From: Vitellaria paradoxa | Lineage: Eukaryota; Streptophyta; Magnoliopsida; Ericales; Sapotaceae | DNA: 64,000 nucleotides | Assembly (NCBI GenBank): GCA_019916065.1 | Contig: CM034239.1 | Location: 48,249,812 to 48,313,811, forward strand | Direction of reading: 5' to 3' | In this document: positions 54,252 through 64,000 of the stretch, in pieces | Layout of the letters: every line of letters starts with the position of its first letter | Position numbering within the stretch: position 1 is the first letter of the stretch | Notes under the pieces: model-generated | The model's database searches: none | What the model saw: the letters and a program-made list of their open reading frames with translations, nothing else | Told to the model about the DNA's origin: nothing | Translations under genes and position numbers: made by a program

Positions 54252-57200
54252 CCTCGAAAGCCCGAACTCCAAACCCCGATCCCCGAATCCTAAACCCCGA
54301 GCGCCGAACCCTGAACCCGAAACCCCGAACCCCGAGCCCAGAACCCCGAACCCAGAACCCCGAAATCCCGAACCCGAAACCCCGATCCCCGAACCTCGAA
54401 TCCCAAACCTCGAGGCCCGAACCCCGAACCCCGAACCCCGAGCTTAGAACCCCGAACCCAGAACCCCGATCCCCGAACCCCGAATCCAAAACCCCGAGCC
54501 CCGAACCCCGTACCCTGAACCCGAAACCCCGAACCACGAACCCCGAGCCCAAAACCCCGAACCCAGAACTCCGAAATCCCAAACCCCAAACCCCGATCCC
54601 CAAACCCCGAATCCCAAACCCAGAGCCCCGAACCCCGAACCCTGAACCCGAAACCCCGAACCCCGAACCCCGAGCCCAGAACCCCGAACCCAGAACCCCG
54701 AAAGCCCGAACCCCAAACCCCGATCCCCGAACCCCGAATCCCAAACCCCGAGCTCCGAACCCCAAATCCTGAACCCGAAACCCCGAACCCCGAACCCTGA
54801 GCCCAGAACCCCGAACCCCGAAAGCCCGAACCCCAAACCTCGATCCCCAAACCCCGAATCCCAAACCCTGAGCCCCGAACCCCGAACCCTGAACCCGAAA
54901 CCCCGAACACCGAACCCTGAGCCCAGAACCCCGAACCCAGAACCCCGAAAGCCCGAACCCCAAATCTCGATCCCCGAACCCTGAATCCCAAACCCCGAGC
55001 CCCGAACCCCGAACCCCCAAGCCCCGAACCCCGAACCCCAAACCCCGAGCCCAGAACCCCGAACGCAGAACCCCAAAAGCCCGAACCACAAACCCCGATA
55101 CCTAAACCCCGAATCCCAAACCCTGAGCCCCGATCCCCGAACCCTGAACACGAAACCCCGAACCCCGAACCCAGAAACCCGAAAGCCCGAACCCCAAACC
55201 CCGATCCCCGAACCCCCAATCCCAAACCCCGAGACCCGAACCCCGAACCCTGAACCCAAAACCACGAACCCCGAACCCCGAGCCCAGAACCCCGAACCCA
55301 GAACCCCGAAAGCCCGAACCCCAAACCCCGATCCCCGAACCCCGAATCCCAAACCCCGAGCCCCAAACCCCGAACCCTGAACCCGAAAGCCCGATCCCCG
55401 AACCCCGAGCCCAGAACCCCAGACCCCGAAAGCCCGAATCCCAAACCCAGATCCCCAAACCCCGAATCCCAAGCCCCGAGCGCCGAACCCAAAACCCTGA
55501 CCGCGAAACCCAGAACCCCAAACCTCGAACCCCGAACCCCGAACCCCGAGCCCAGAACCCCGAACCCTGAACCCCGAAAGCCCGAACACCAAACCCCGAA
55601 CACTGAACCCGAAACCCCAAACCCCGAACCCGAGCCCGGAACCATGAAAGCCCGAACCCCAAACCCCGATCCCTGAACCCCCGAATCCCAAACCCCGAGC
55701 CCCGTACCCCGAACCCCGAACCCCGAACACCGAATCCCCGAACACCAAGCCCTGAACCCCGAACCCTGAACCCCGAACCCTCGAACCCCGAACCTCGAGC
55801 CCCGAACCTCGAACCCAGAACGCCGAAAGTCTGAACCCCAAACCCCGATCACCGAACCCCGAATCCCAAACCCCAAGCCCCGAACCCCAACCCTGAACCC
55901 GAAACCCTGAACCCCGAACCCCGAGCCCAGAACCCCGAACCCAGAATCCCGAAAGCCCGGACACCAAACCCCGATCACCGAACCCCGAATTCGAAGCCTC
56001 GAGCCCCGAACCCCGAACCCTGAACCCGAAACCCCGAACCCCGAGCCCAGAACCCCGAAAGCCCGAACCCCAAACCCCGAACCCCGAATCCTAATCCCCG
56101 AGCCCCGAACCCCGAACCCTGAACCCGAAAGCCCGAACACCGAACCCCGAGCCCAGAACCCCAGACCCCGAAAGCCTGAATCCCAAACCCAGATCCCCGA
56201 ACCCTGAATCCCAAGCCCCGAGCGCCGAACCCAAAACCCTGACCGCGAAACCCAGAACCCCGAACCTCGAACCCCGAACCCCGAACCCCGAGCCCAGAAC
56301 GCCGAACCCTGAACCACGAAAGCCCGAACACCAAACCCCGAACACTGAACCCGAAACCCCAAGCCCCGAACCCCGAGCCCAGAACGACGAAAGCCCGAAC
56401 CCCAAACCCCGATCACTGAACCCCCGAATCCCAAACCCCGAGCCCCGTACCCCGAACCCTGAACCCGAAACCCCAAACCCCGAACACCGAACACCGAATC
56501 CCCGAACACCAAGCCCTGAACCCCGAACCCTAAACCCCGAACCCTCGAACCCCGAACCCCGAGCCCCGAACCCCGAACCCAGAACGCCGAAAGCCTGAAC
56601 CCCAAACCCCGATCACCGAACCCCGAATCCCAAACCCCAAGCCCCGAACCCCAACCCTGAACCCGAAACCCCAAACCCCGAACCTCGAGCCCAGAAGCCC
56701 GAACGCAGAATCCCGAAAGCCCGGACACAAAACCCCGAATTCGAAACCTCGAGCCCCGAACCCCAAACCCTGAACCCGAAACCCCGAACCCCGAGCACAG
56801 AACCCCGAACCCAGAACCCCGAAAGCCCGAACCCCAAACCCCGAATCCCAAACCCCGAGCCCTGAACCCCAAATCCTGAACCCAAAACCCCGAACCCCGA
56901 GCCCAGAACCCCGAACCCCGAAAGCCCAAACCCCAAACCCCGATCCCCAAACCCCGAATCCCAAACCCTGAGCCCCGAACCCCGAACCCTGAACCCGAAA
57001 CCCCGAACCCCGAGCCCAGAACCCCGAACCCAGAACCCCGAAAGCCCGAACCCCAAACCCCGATCCCCGAACCCCGAATCCCAAACCCTGAGCCCCGAAC
57101 CCCAAATCCTGAACCCGAAACCCCGAACCCCAAGCCCAGAACCCCGAACCCCGAAAGCCCGAACCCCAAACCCCAATCCCCAAAACCCGAATCCCAAACC

Positions 57201-59437
57201 CTGAGCCCCGAACCCCGAACCCTGAACCTGAAACCCCGAACACCGAACCCTGAGCCCAGAACCCCGAACCCAGAACCCCGAAAGCCCGAACCCCAAATCT
57301 CGATCCCCGAACCCCGAATCCCAAACCCCGAGCCCCGAACCCCGAACCCCGAACCCTCGAACCCCGAACCCCGAGCCCCGAACCCCGAACCCAGAACCTC
57401 GAAAGCCCGAACCCGAAACCCCGAACCCCGAATCCCAAACCCCGAGCCCCGAACCCCAACCCTGAACCCGAAACCCCGAACCCCGAAAGCCCAAACCCCA
57501 AACCGCGATCCCCGAACCCTGAATCCCAAACCTCAAGCCCCGAACCCCGAACCCTGAACCTGAAACCCCGAACCCCGAACCCCGAGCCCAGATCCCTGAA
57601 CGTAGAGCCCCGAAAGCCCGAAGGACCAAACTCCGATCCCCGAACCCCGAATCCCAAACCCCGAGCCCCGAACTCTGAACCCTGAACCCGAAATCCTGAA
57701 CCCCGAGCCTAGAACCCCGAACCCAGAACCCCGAGAGCCCGAACCCCCAAACCTCGATCCATGAACCCCGAATCCCAAACCACGAGCCCCGAAACCCGAA
57801 CCCCAAACCTGAAACCCCGAATCCCGAACCCCGAGCCCAGAACCCTGAAAGCCCAAACCCCAATCCCCGATCCCTGAACCCCGAATCCCAAACCCCGAAC
57901 CCCTGAACCCCGAACCCTGAACCTGAAACCCCGAACCCCCTTGGCCAGAACCCCAACCTAGAACCCCGAAAGCCCGAACCCCAAACCCCGATCCCCGAAC
58001 CCCGAATCCCAAACCCCGAGCCCCGAACCCCGAACCCTGAACCTGAAACCCCGAACCCCGAGCCCAGAACCCGAAAGCCCGAACCCCAAACCCCCGATTC
58101 CCAAACCCCGAATCCCAAACCCCGAGCCCCAGAACCCCGAGCCCTGAACCCGACAACCCCGACCCTGAGCCCAGAACCTCGAACCCAGAACCCCGAAAGT
58201 CCCCGAACCCCAAACCTCGATCCCCCGAACCCCGGAATCCCAACCCCGCACCCCCGACCTCGACCCTGAACCCGAAACCCCGAACCCCAAGCCTTGAGCC
58301 CAGAACCCCGAACCCAGAATCCCGAAAGCCCGAACCCAAACCCCGATCCCCGAATCCCAACCCCATAGCGCCGAACGCTGAACCCTGATACCCGAAACCC
58401 CGTACCCCGAATCCCCGAACCCAGAACCCCGAAAACCTGAACCCCCAAACCCCGATCCTGATCCCCGAATCCCAAACCCCCAAGCCCCTGAACCCCGAAC
58501 CTGAACCCAAACCCCAAACCCAGAACCCTGAGCCCAAAACCCCGAACCAAGAACCCCGAAAGCCCAAACCCCAAACCCCGATCCCCGAACCCCGAATCCC
58601 AAACCCCGAGCCCCGAACCCCGAACCCTGAACCCGAAACCCGAAACCCCGAACCCCGAGCCCAGAACCCCTGAACCCAAACCCCGAAAGCCCGAACCCCG
58701 AACCCCAAACCCCGATCTCCGAACCCCGAATCCCATACCCCGAGCCCCGAACACCGAACCCTGAACCCGAAACCCCTAAACCCCGAACCCTGATCCCAGA
58801 AACCCCGAAAGCCCAAACCCCAAACGTTAATCCCCGAACCCCGAATCCCAAACCCCCAGCCCCGAACCCCGAACCCTGAACCCAAAACCCCGAACCCCGA
58901 GCCCAGCACCCCAAACTTGGAACCCCGAAAGCCTGAACCCCAAACCCCGAAACCTGAACCCCGAATCCCAAACTCCGAGCCCCGAAACCCGAACCCTGAA
59001 CCCGAAACCCCGATCCCCGAACCCCGAATCCCAAACCCTGAACCCTGAACCCCGAACCCTGAACCCGAAACCCCGAACCCCGAGCCCATAACCCCAAACC
59101 CAGAACCCCGAAAGCCCGAACCCCACACCCCGATCCCCGAACCCTGAATCCTAAACCCTAAGCCCCGAATCCCGAACCCTGAACCCGAAACCCGAACCCC
59201 GAGCCCAGAACCTCGAACCCAGAACCTCGAAAGCCTGAACCCGAAACCCCGATCCCCGAACCCTGAATCCCAAACCACGAGCCCCGAACCCCGAACCCTG
59301 AACCCGAAACCCTGAACCCCGAGCCCAGAACCCCGAACCCAGAACCCCGAAAGCCCAAACCCCAAACCCCGATCCCTGAACCCCGAATCCAAAACCCCGA
59401 GCCCCGAACCCCGAACCCTGAACCCGAAACCCCGAAC
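54252..59437. repeat. Tandem array of CCCCGAA-type heptamers with ~120-bp higher-order unit
   Basis: About 5.2 kb of near-continuous 7-mers: ccccgaa with variants ccccaaa, ccctgaa, cccagaa, ccccgag, ccccgat, cccgaat and occasional ccctaaa. The variants recur in fixed order, giving a unit of about 105-130 bp, most often about 120 (about 17 heptamers), marked by gagcccaga, aaagcccg and gatcccc landmarks. It is much richer in GC and CpG than the rest of the window. The minus strand is G-rich (GGGGTTC) and lacks stop codons in all frames, so very long GFGVRGSG-type ORFs appear there; they are composition artefacts. Distant similarity to the plant telomere 7-mer CCCTAAA is suggestive only. Confidence 0.92.
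55442..56930. repeat. ~0.75-kb duplication inside the heptamer array
   Basis: Rare variants recur in the same order about 744-775 bp apart: gagcgccgaacccaaaac (55477 and 56219), ctgaccgcgaaacccag, and gaacaccaagccctgaac (55739 and 56513). This indicates a larger repeat made by unequal exchange. Confidence 0.6.
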
Positions 59438-59495
59438 CTACTCTTGAAGTTGGTGAAGGCTTGTACGGCACTTTGGCCATTGCTTGGCCACTCCA
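59438..59495 (+). other. LINE 5' leader
   Basis: 58 bases of unique sequence (ctactcttgaagttgg...) between the last heptamer and the first ATG. If the LINE promoter is internal, it is either this short piece or the heptamer array itself. Confidence 0.45.
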
Positions 59496-62242
59496 ATGGC
59501 TTCTATAGCCCCCATAGCAGATTTGGGGGAGCAAGAAGATGACCCATCTGAATATTCCAGTGAGATTCCGGCCACCCAAAAGGTTGTCCCAAGTGAAGGT
59601 AAGATTTCCGCCCAAGAATTGGTGAAAACTGCCCCTTCTTTGCACGGGATGGAGGGCTCTTCTTCCTCCTTCAATCTTGACCAGATGTTACAGATTTTGA
59701 CTACTTTTCAGACCCATTTAACAGCCCTAAAGGCCGCTGGCCACAGCCCTCACGATCGGAATCCCGAGCTCCCTCCTTTGGCCGATCAATCCTTGCAAGT
59801 TCAAGCTGCCGTGGACTTAATTTCTGGAGATTCCAGATCTGGTTTGAAGGTGTTTCCAGACCTTAATCCCTCTCCCATGGCTGCCATGCTTGAAAACCCC
59901 CAAAAAATCTCCAAAAACCAACCAAATCTCATTCCCCACAACCGGTCGCCAGAAAATCGCCCCTTCCCGGCGCCGGCGACCATTTTCCGACTATCGTCGG
60001 TGCTCCGGCCAGTACCCTTGCCGGCGCCGCTACCATGGCAGCCGCCACCCCACTACACCAAAACCCTAATCTTCAAAACTCACAACCTAACCCTAATGCC
60101 TTCATTCCCCAAATTGCCCTTAATGAAATCCCCAATCTTCAAATTGGCCCAACTATCCCCCAAATCCCTAATTCTTCTTCAATTTCAAACCCTACCTCCC
60201 AAATTTCCAATTCAAATAATCCCCAAATCCCTATTACCTTAAATCCCCAATTGCAAACCCTAATTCCCCAAATTGGCCAAATTTCCCAATCTAAAACCCT
60301 AATTTCCCCAATTTCCCTAATTCCCCAAATTTGAACCCCCAATTCCAATACCTAACACTAATTTAACTAATTTCCCACTCCATGTGAACCCTAATCATCC
60401 AAATCCCCAAATTGAAAACCCTAATGTCAAAAATTCCCAAATTGAAAACCCTAATTCCCAAATTGCAAACCCTAACACCACAATTAAAAATTCCAACTTT
60501 GACCTTGAAAACCCCAACTCTTCCCAATTCCCCGCTCTTTCCAAAAACCCCCCCAAAACCAAAAATTACACTTCCCTCCCCCAAAATGGCAATTTTTCCC
60601 ATGACTTAACCATTCCTCCCAAAACTGAAATCTTTGCCAAAAACCCCAATTTACCCCCGAACCAAGCCTCTCCATCACCTCCTATTGAAAAGGAAATCTC
60701 TAGGCCGGAGAAATCTTTTATTGATGCCCTTGGAATTGGGAAAAATCATTCCCCTGAAATTCCCATTAAACCCCTTTCTAATTACCATGGAATGCCTGCT
60801 GTTCTATTTTCTAAGGAGGAGATTGCTATCATGGCTGAACCTTTTAAGCTCTCCTTAGTTGGAAAGTTTTCCTTTGGGAGGCCAACAATGGAGCTTATCA
60901 GAAAATTCTTTTCCTCTTTGGGATTGAAAGGTGATTGGCAAATTTCTCTGCTTGACAAACGGCATATTTTGATTAAGCTGAGACTTGAAGAGGGATTACA
61001 CCAGGCTATGGACAAGACAGTCTTGGTTTGTTCAGGGACACACTATGCGTGTTTTCAAGTGGAGCCCTCAGTTCAGATGCAATGAAGAGTCACCAGTTGT
61101 CCCTGTCTGGATCACTCTGCCTTATCTTCCCATACACTTAGTCCATTGTAAGTCTGCTTTATTTTCTATTGCCTCTGCTGTTGGTAAGCCACTGAGAGTT
61201 GATCATGCCACTGCCACTCTTAATAGACCAACTGTTGCTCGGGTGTTGGTTGAATGTGATGTTTCCCAACCTTCTTTTGCTAAAAAGGTTTGGGTTGGTG
61301 ATGAGGAGTCGGGTTTTGTTCAAGACATTATTATTGAGAAACTCCCTGATTATTGCATGTCTTGTAAGCACTTGGGCCACAAGCAAGAGAAATGTTTTAT
61401 TGCAAACCCTACACTTCGACCTCCTGCTAGGGTTGGGAATGAAAAGGGAAAAGAGAAAGCTTCTTCAGAGGAGGTGTCTGTTGGACAGGGAAGGCCTGTT
61501 TATGTGGCAAAGTCCCTAAAGGGGCCTACTTTAGCTCCTGCGACCTCTGTCCCTACTTCTCTTTCAATTCCTGAGGTCCCTTCTTCCAGTTCAGTTCCAG
61601 TTAATGATGGACCGTCAGCCTTGCCTCAGGATTTTGCTACTACATCTCCTCCTATTATTATGCTGACTCCTGATAAGGTAAGTTCTTCTCCAGATGCTCC
61701 TATTATTACTACTTCACTGCAGGATCATGTCCACTCTTCTCCAGCTATTGTTCCAACTTCAGTTATTGCTCCTATTATTGTTTCCCATTCGGGATTGGAT
61801 AGCACTGTTGTCACTACAGCTCCAGGTTCCTGCTCTGGTACTGCTTCTTATAATGTATCTTTATCTCCTGGACGAGCTCCTGGTGTTACTATTAATTTTC
61901 AGTCAGAGGATATCCCGAGTAATCAGACTATTCCTTTCTGGCCGTGTTGGTTCATCTCACTCTACTGATGATGCTTCATCTGATGATGACCTGGAAGGTG
62001 GGACTGATGATAGATATGCTTCTGATCCTGGGGCCCCTGATGTTGTTCCCCAAAGCGAAGATACTGCCTCCAAAACTGATACTATCTCTTCTTCTTCTAA
62101 CACTGGCTCCATCGATGCTGATGGCTTCCAACGGGTTCTTAGAAGTCATCGTGGTAAAAAGAAAGATAATGTTTCTACAAATACTGCTGCTAGTAAACCC
62201 CCTCAAACTATCGCCCGCAAGGGTAGGAGCAAATCAAAATGA
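59496..62242 (+). pseudogene. LINE ORF1: DUF4283-like / CCHC zinc-knuckle protein, frameshifted
   Basis: The ATG at 59496 gives MASIAPIADLGEQEDD. A serine-rich start is followed by a low-complexity N/P/Q/I region (60040-60540, repeats of NPN and QIP). The core domain reads LVGKFSFGRPTMELIRKFF then, after a shift near 61025, WFVQGHTMRVFKWSPQF and VPVWITLPYLPIHL. The zinc knuckle is CMSCKHLGHKQEKC (about 61354-61395). The tail is S/T/P-rich and, after another shift near 61940, reads DDASSDDDLEGGTDD to the basic end KGRSKSK. At least four frame changes (about 60000, 60335, 61025, 61940). The family is typical of plant L1 ORF1 proteins that coat the RNA. Confidence 0.83.
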
Positions 62243-63207
62243 TTAAGTCTCTCATTTGGAATATTAGGGGGATTGGTCAGAATCCTTCTATTAGGAGACT
62301 TAAAAAGCTTATTAAGCTTCATCACCTTCAGCTGCTTTGTATTCTGGAACCTTTCCTTACGTCTGACAAGATTACTTCCTCCAGAGTTAGATTGGGTATG
62401 GATTCTGCTTTTGCCTCTGCTTCTGGTAAAATATGGATTTTTTGGTCTCAGCCATACAGTGTTCAGATTTTACATGACATGGGACAGGTGATTCATTGCA
62501 AGGTCAGCCATTGTTCTAATTCTGAGCCGGTTTATATTTCTTATGTTTATGCTAAGTGTTCAGCATCACTGCGTGTGGAGCTCTGGGATGCCTTGATTTC
62601 TTTTTCTGGGGAAATTGATGGTCCTTGGATGGTTGGTGGGGATTTTAATGTTGTTCAGCAGCACTCTGAGGTGGTTGGGGGTCATCCCCAACTTCAATCA
62701 GCCATTGATGATTTTAATGTGGCTCTTATGGATTGTGGTCTGGAAGATGCTGGGTTTGAAGGAACTCCTTATACTTGGGTTAATGGTTTTACCAGGCGTA
62801 GATTGGACCGGGTTGTGGTTAATAATCAATGGGCGCGTCGCTTTTTGGTATTCAAAGTTTCACATCTTAACCGCACTGGCTCTGATCACTCTCCCCTTCT
62901 CTTATCATGTGAGTCTAGACAGACTCGGGGCCCAAGCAGATTCAAATTTTTACATGCATGGTTGAAGCATCCTGAATTGTTGGATATCATCAAACAGGAA
63001 TGGTCTTTGCCTGTAAATTCTTACGGTATGACTGCTTTCCAGCAGAAGCTGATTAGGCTTAAACACCGACTCAAGCAATGGAATAAAGAGGTGTTTGGAA
63101 ATGTTTTTGACAAAGTGAAGGAGGCTGAACAAGAGGTGTTATTTAGGGAGAGGTTATTTGATGCTTCAGGATCTGATATGGATCGTTCTGCCTTACAGCT
63201 TAGCTAA
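62239..63207 (+). CDS. LINE ORF2, endonuclease domain
   Basis: 322 codons. AP-endonuclease motifs are all visible: SLIWNIRGIG (N8), CILEPFL (E37), YVYAKCS, WMVGGDFNVV (near 135), TYTWVNG, RRLDRVVVN and the terminal SDHSPLLL. The ATG at 62239 overlaps the ORF1 TGA (62240-62242) as ATGA. The ORF ends at TAA 63205-63207 in ALQLS, where a one-base shift moves the reading to the next frame. The endonuclease looks catalytically complete. Confidence 0.9.
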   Translation: MIKSLIWNIRGIGQNPSIRRLKKLIKLHHLQLLCILEPFLTSDKITSSRVRLGMDSAFASASGKIWIFWSQPYSVQILHDMGQVIHCKVSHCSNSEPVYISYVYAKCSASLRVELWDALISFSGEIDGPWMVGGDFNVVQQHSEVVGGHPQLQSAIDDFNVALMDCGLEDAGFEGTPYTWVNGFTRRRLDRVVVNNQWARRFLVFKVSHLNRTGSDHSPLLLSCESRQTRGPSRFKFLHAWLKHPELLDIIKQEWSLPVNSYGMTAFQQKLIRLKHRLKQWNKEVFGNVFDKVKEAEQEVLFRERLFDASGSDMDRSALQLS

Positions 63208-64000
63208 AGCCCAGTTACTCCAGGCCTTATCCAGAGAGGAATCATTTTTGAGACAGCAATCCCGTGTCAGATGGTTGAAAGAGGGGGATGCTAATTCCAA
63301 ATTTTTTCATGCTATGACTCGGAAGAAACACCATATCCTTGGAGTTCATCGTATTCAGGGGGATGATGGCATGTGGATTTCTGATACTGATGCTATTAGG
63401 GACTCAGCGGTATCTTATTTTCAGACTCTTCTTACTGGTGATGACTCTGCTTTCTCTGCGAGGGACTTTGACTTTATCCCCTCTTTGGTGACTGAGGATG
63501 ATAATATTGCTCTTTGTGGTCTTCCTACTATTGAGGAAGTTCGTGCGGCAGTATTTTCTATTGATTCAGATAGCTCTCCTGGTCCTGATGGCTTTTGTAG
63601 TAGATTTTACCAGGCCTGTTGGGAGGTTATTGGCAAGGATCTTCATGCCGCTGTTCTGGATTATTTTGGTGGATCACCTTTGCCTAGGGGTTTTTCCAGC
63701 ACTCTTCTTGTTTTGCTGCCTAAAAAATCTTCTCCTGCTACTTGGGCTGACTTTAGGCCAATCAGTCTATGTAATGTGAGTAATAAAGTCATCACCAAAA
63801 TTCTGGTTTCCAGGCTTTCTCGACTCTTACCTCAGCTTATCTCTCTTGCCCAAAGTGGTTTTGTGCCAGGCAAATTGATTCATGATAACATTTTACTTGC
63901 CCAGGAGTTAGTGCATGATTTGAATAGAAGGACTCGTGGGGGTAATGTGGTACTTAAGCTGGACATGGCTAAAGCATATGATCGCATGTCATGGTCTTTT
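63203..64000 (+). pseudogene. LINE ORF2, linker and first part of reverse transcriptase
   Basis: Continues ORF2 in another frame (reading from gct at 63203), open to the window end without its own ATG. Visible: VRWLKEGDANSKFFHAMTRKK (the conserved linker before RT), SSPGPDGFCSRFYQACW, LLVLLPKKSSPATWADFRPIS, NVSNKVITKILVSRL, LAQSGFVPGKLIHDNILLAQE and motif A LKLDMAKAYDRMSW with the first catalytic aspartate. The YADD-type motif lies beyond 64000. Confidence 0.88.

Larger units (their letters stand above)
59438..64000 (+). mobile_element. L1-type LINE, 5' part, running off the window
   Basis: Plus strand. A short leader after the heptamer array, ORF1 (nucleic-acid-binding, DUF4283-like plus CCHC) and ORF2 (AP-type endonuclease, then RT). 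It is cut by the window end inside RT, so the remaining RT, RNase H-like part, 3' UTR and poly-A are not visible. Several frameshifts make it non-functional as written. Confidence 0.9.

Noticed and set aside
54199..59392. Very long minus-strand ORFs (up to 1,079 codons) rich in GFGVRGSG
   Set aside because: They occur in all three minus frames at once because the heptamer contains no stop in any frame; no start context, domain or codon bias supports a protein.
1..64000. CRISPR arrays, bacterial operons, rRNA or tRNA genes, host protein genes
   Set aside because: None seen; the repeats are LTRs and a heptamer satellite, and every recognisable domain belongs to a retroelement.

Overview
The window is plant nuclear DNA, from a flowering plant and probably a eudicot with a retroelement-rich genome. 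The evidence is long Ty3/gypsy retrotransposons of the Athila type (primer sites complementary to plant tRNA-Asp, PR-RT-RNaseH-IN order, LTRs of about 1.5-2 kb and an extra ORF after integrase) plus a plant L1-type LINE. I see no single-copy host gene, rRNA, tRNA gene or CRISPR array. The species cannot be told from what is visible.

Layout. (1) 1-40255 is a minus-strand array of one Athila-like family (family A) that shares LTRs: LTR1 (1-1386, cut by the window edge) - internal A1 - LTR2 (10380-12351) - internal A2 - LTR3 (21342-23088, truncated) - gag-only remnant A3 - LTR4 (38274-40255). (2) A second Athila-like element, B (24733-38226, 13.5 kb, both LTRs, 5-bp target duplication), sits inside the A3 leader. 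(3) The whole A array sits in the 3' LTR of a third element, C, whose visible part is 40256-54251. Age order is therefore C, then A, then B. (4) 54252-59437 is a GC-rich tandem array of degenerate CCCCGAA heptamers with a roughly 120-bp higher-order unit. (5) 59438-64000 is the 5' part of a plus-strand L1 LINE (ORF1, then ORF2 endonuclease and the start of RT), running off the window.

All three LTR elements carry gag, protease, RT, RNase H and integrase on the minus strand, and then an extra ORF often called env-like. Its protein shows no clear signal peptide or membrane segment and ends in a coiled coil. A1 and A2 have lost the capsid part of gag, and A3 keeps capsid but has lost pol. B has two in-frame stops and C has two frameshifts and a stop, so nothing here looks autonomous as written. 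A1 and A2 differ mainly by 1-2 base indels, which raises the possibility of consensus error.

The most notable signal is regulatory. Each family carries pairs of 10-bp palindromes spaced 20-22 bp (two helical turns) in the LTR upstream of a TATA-like site, and again just upstream of the extra ORF next to a second TATA-like site. The palindrome sequence is family-specific (GGTCCGGACC in A, TATTCGAATA in B and C), but the architecture and both locations are shared. With splice-like signals in family A and a second, internal polypurine tract with its own hairpin in all three, this suggests that the extra ORF is a separate transcription unit controlled like the LTR.
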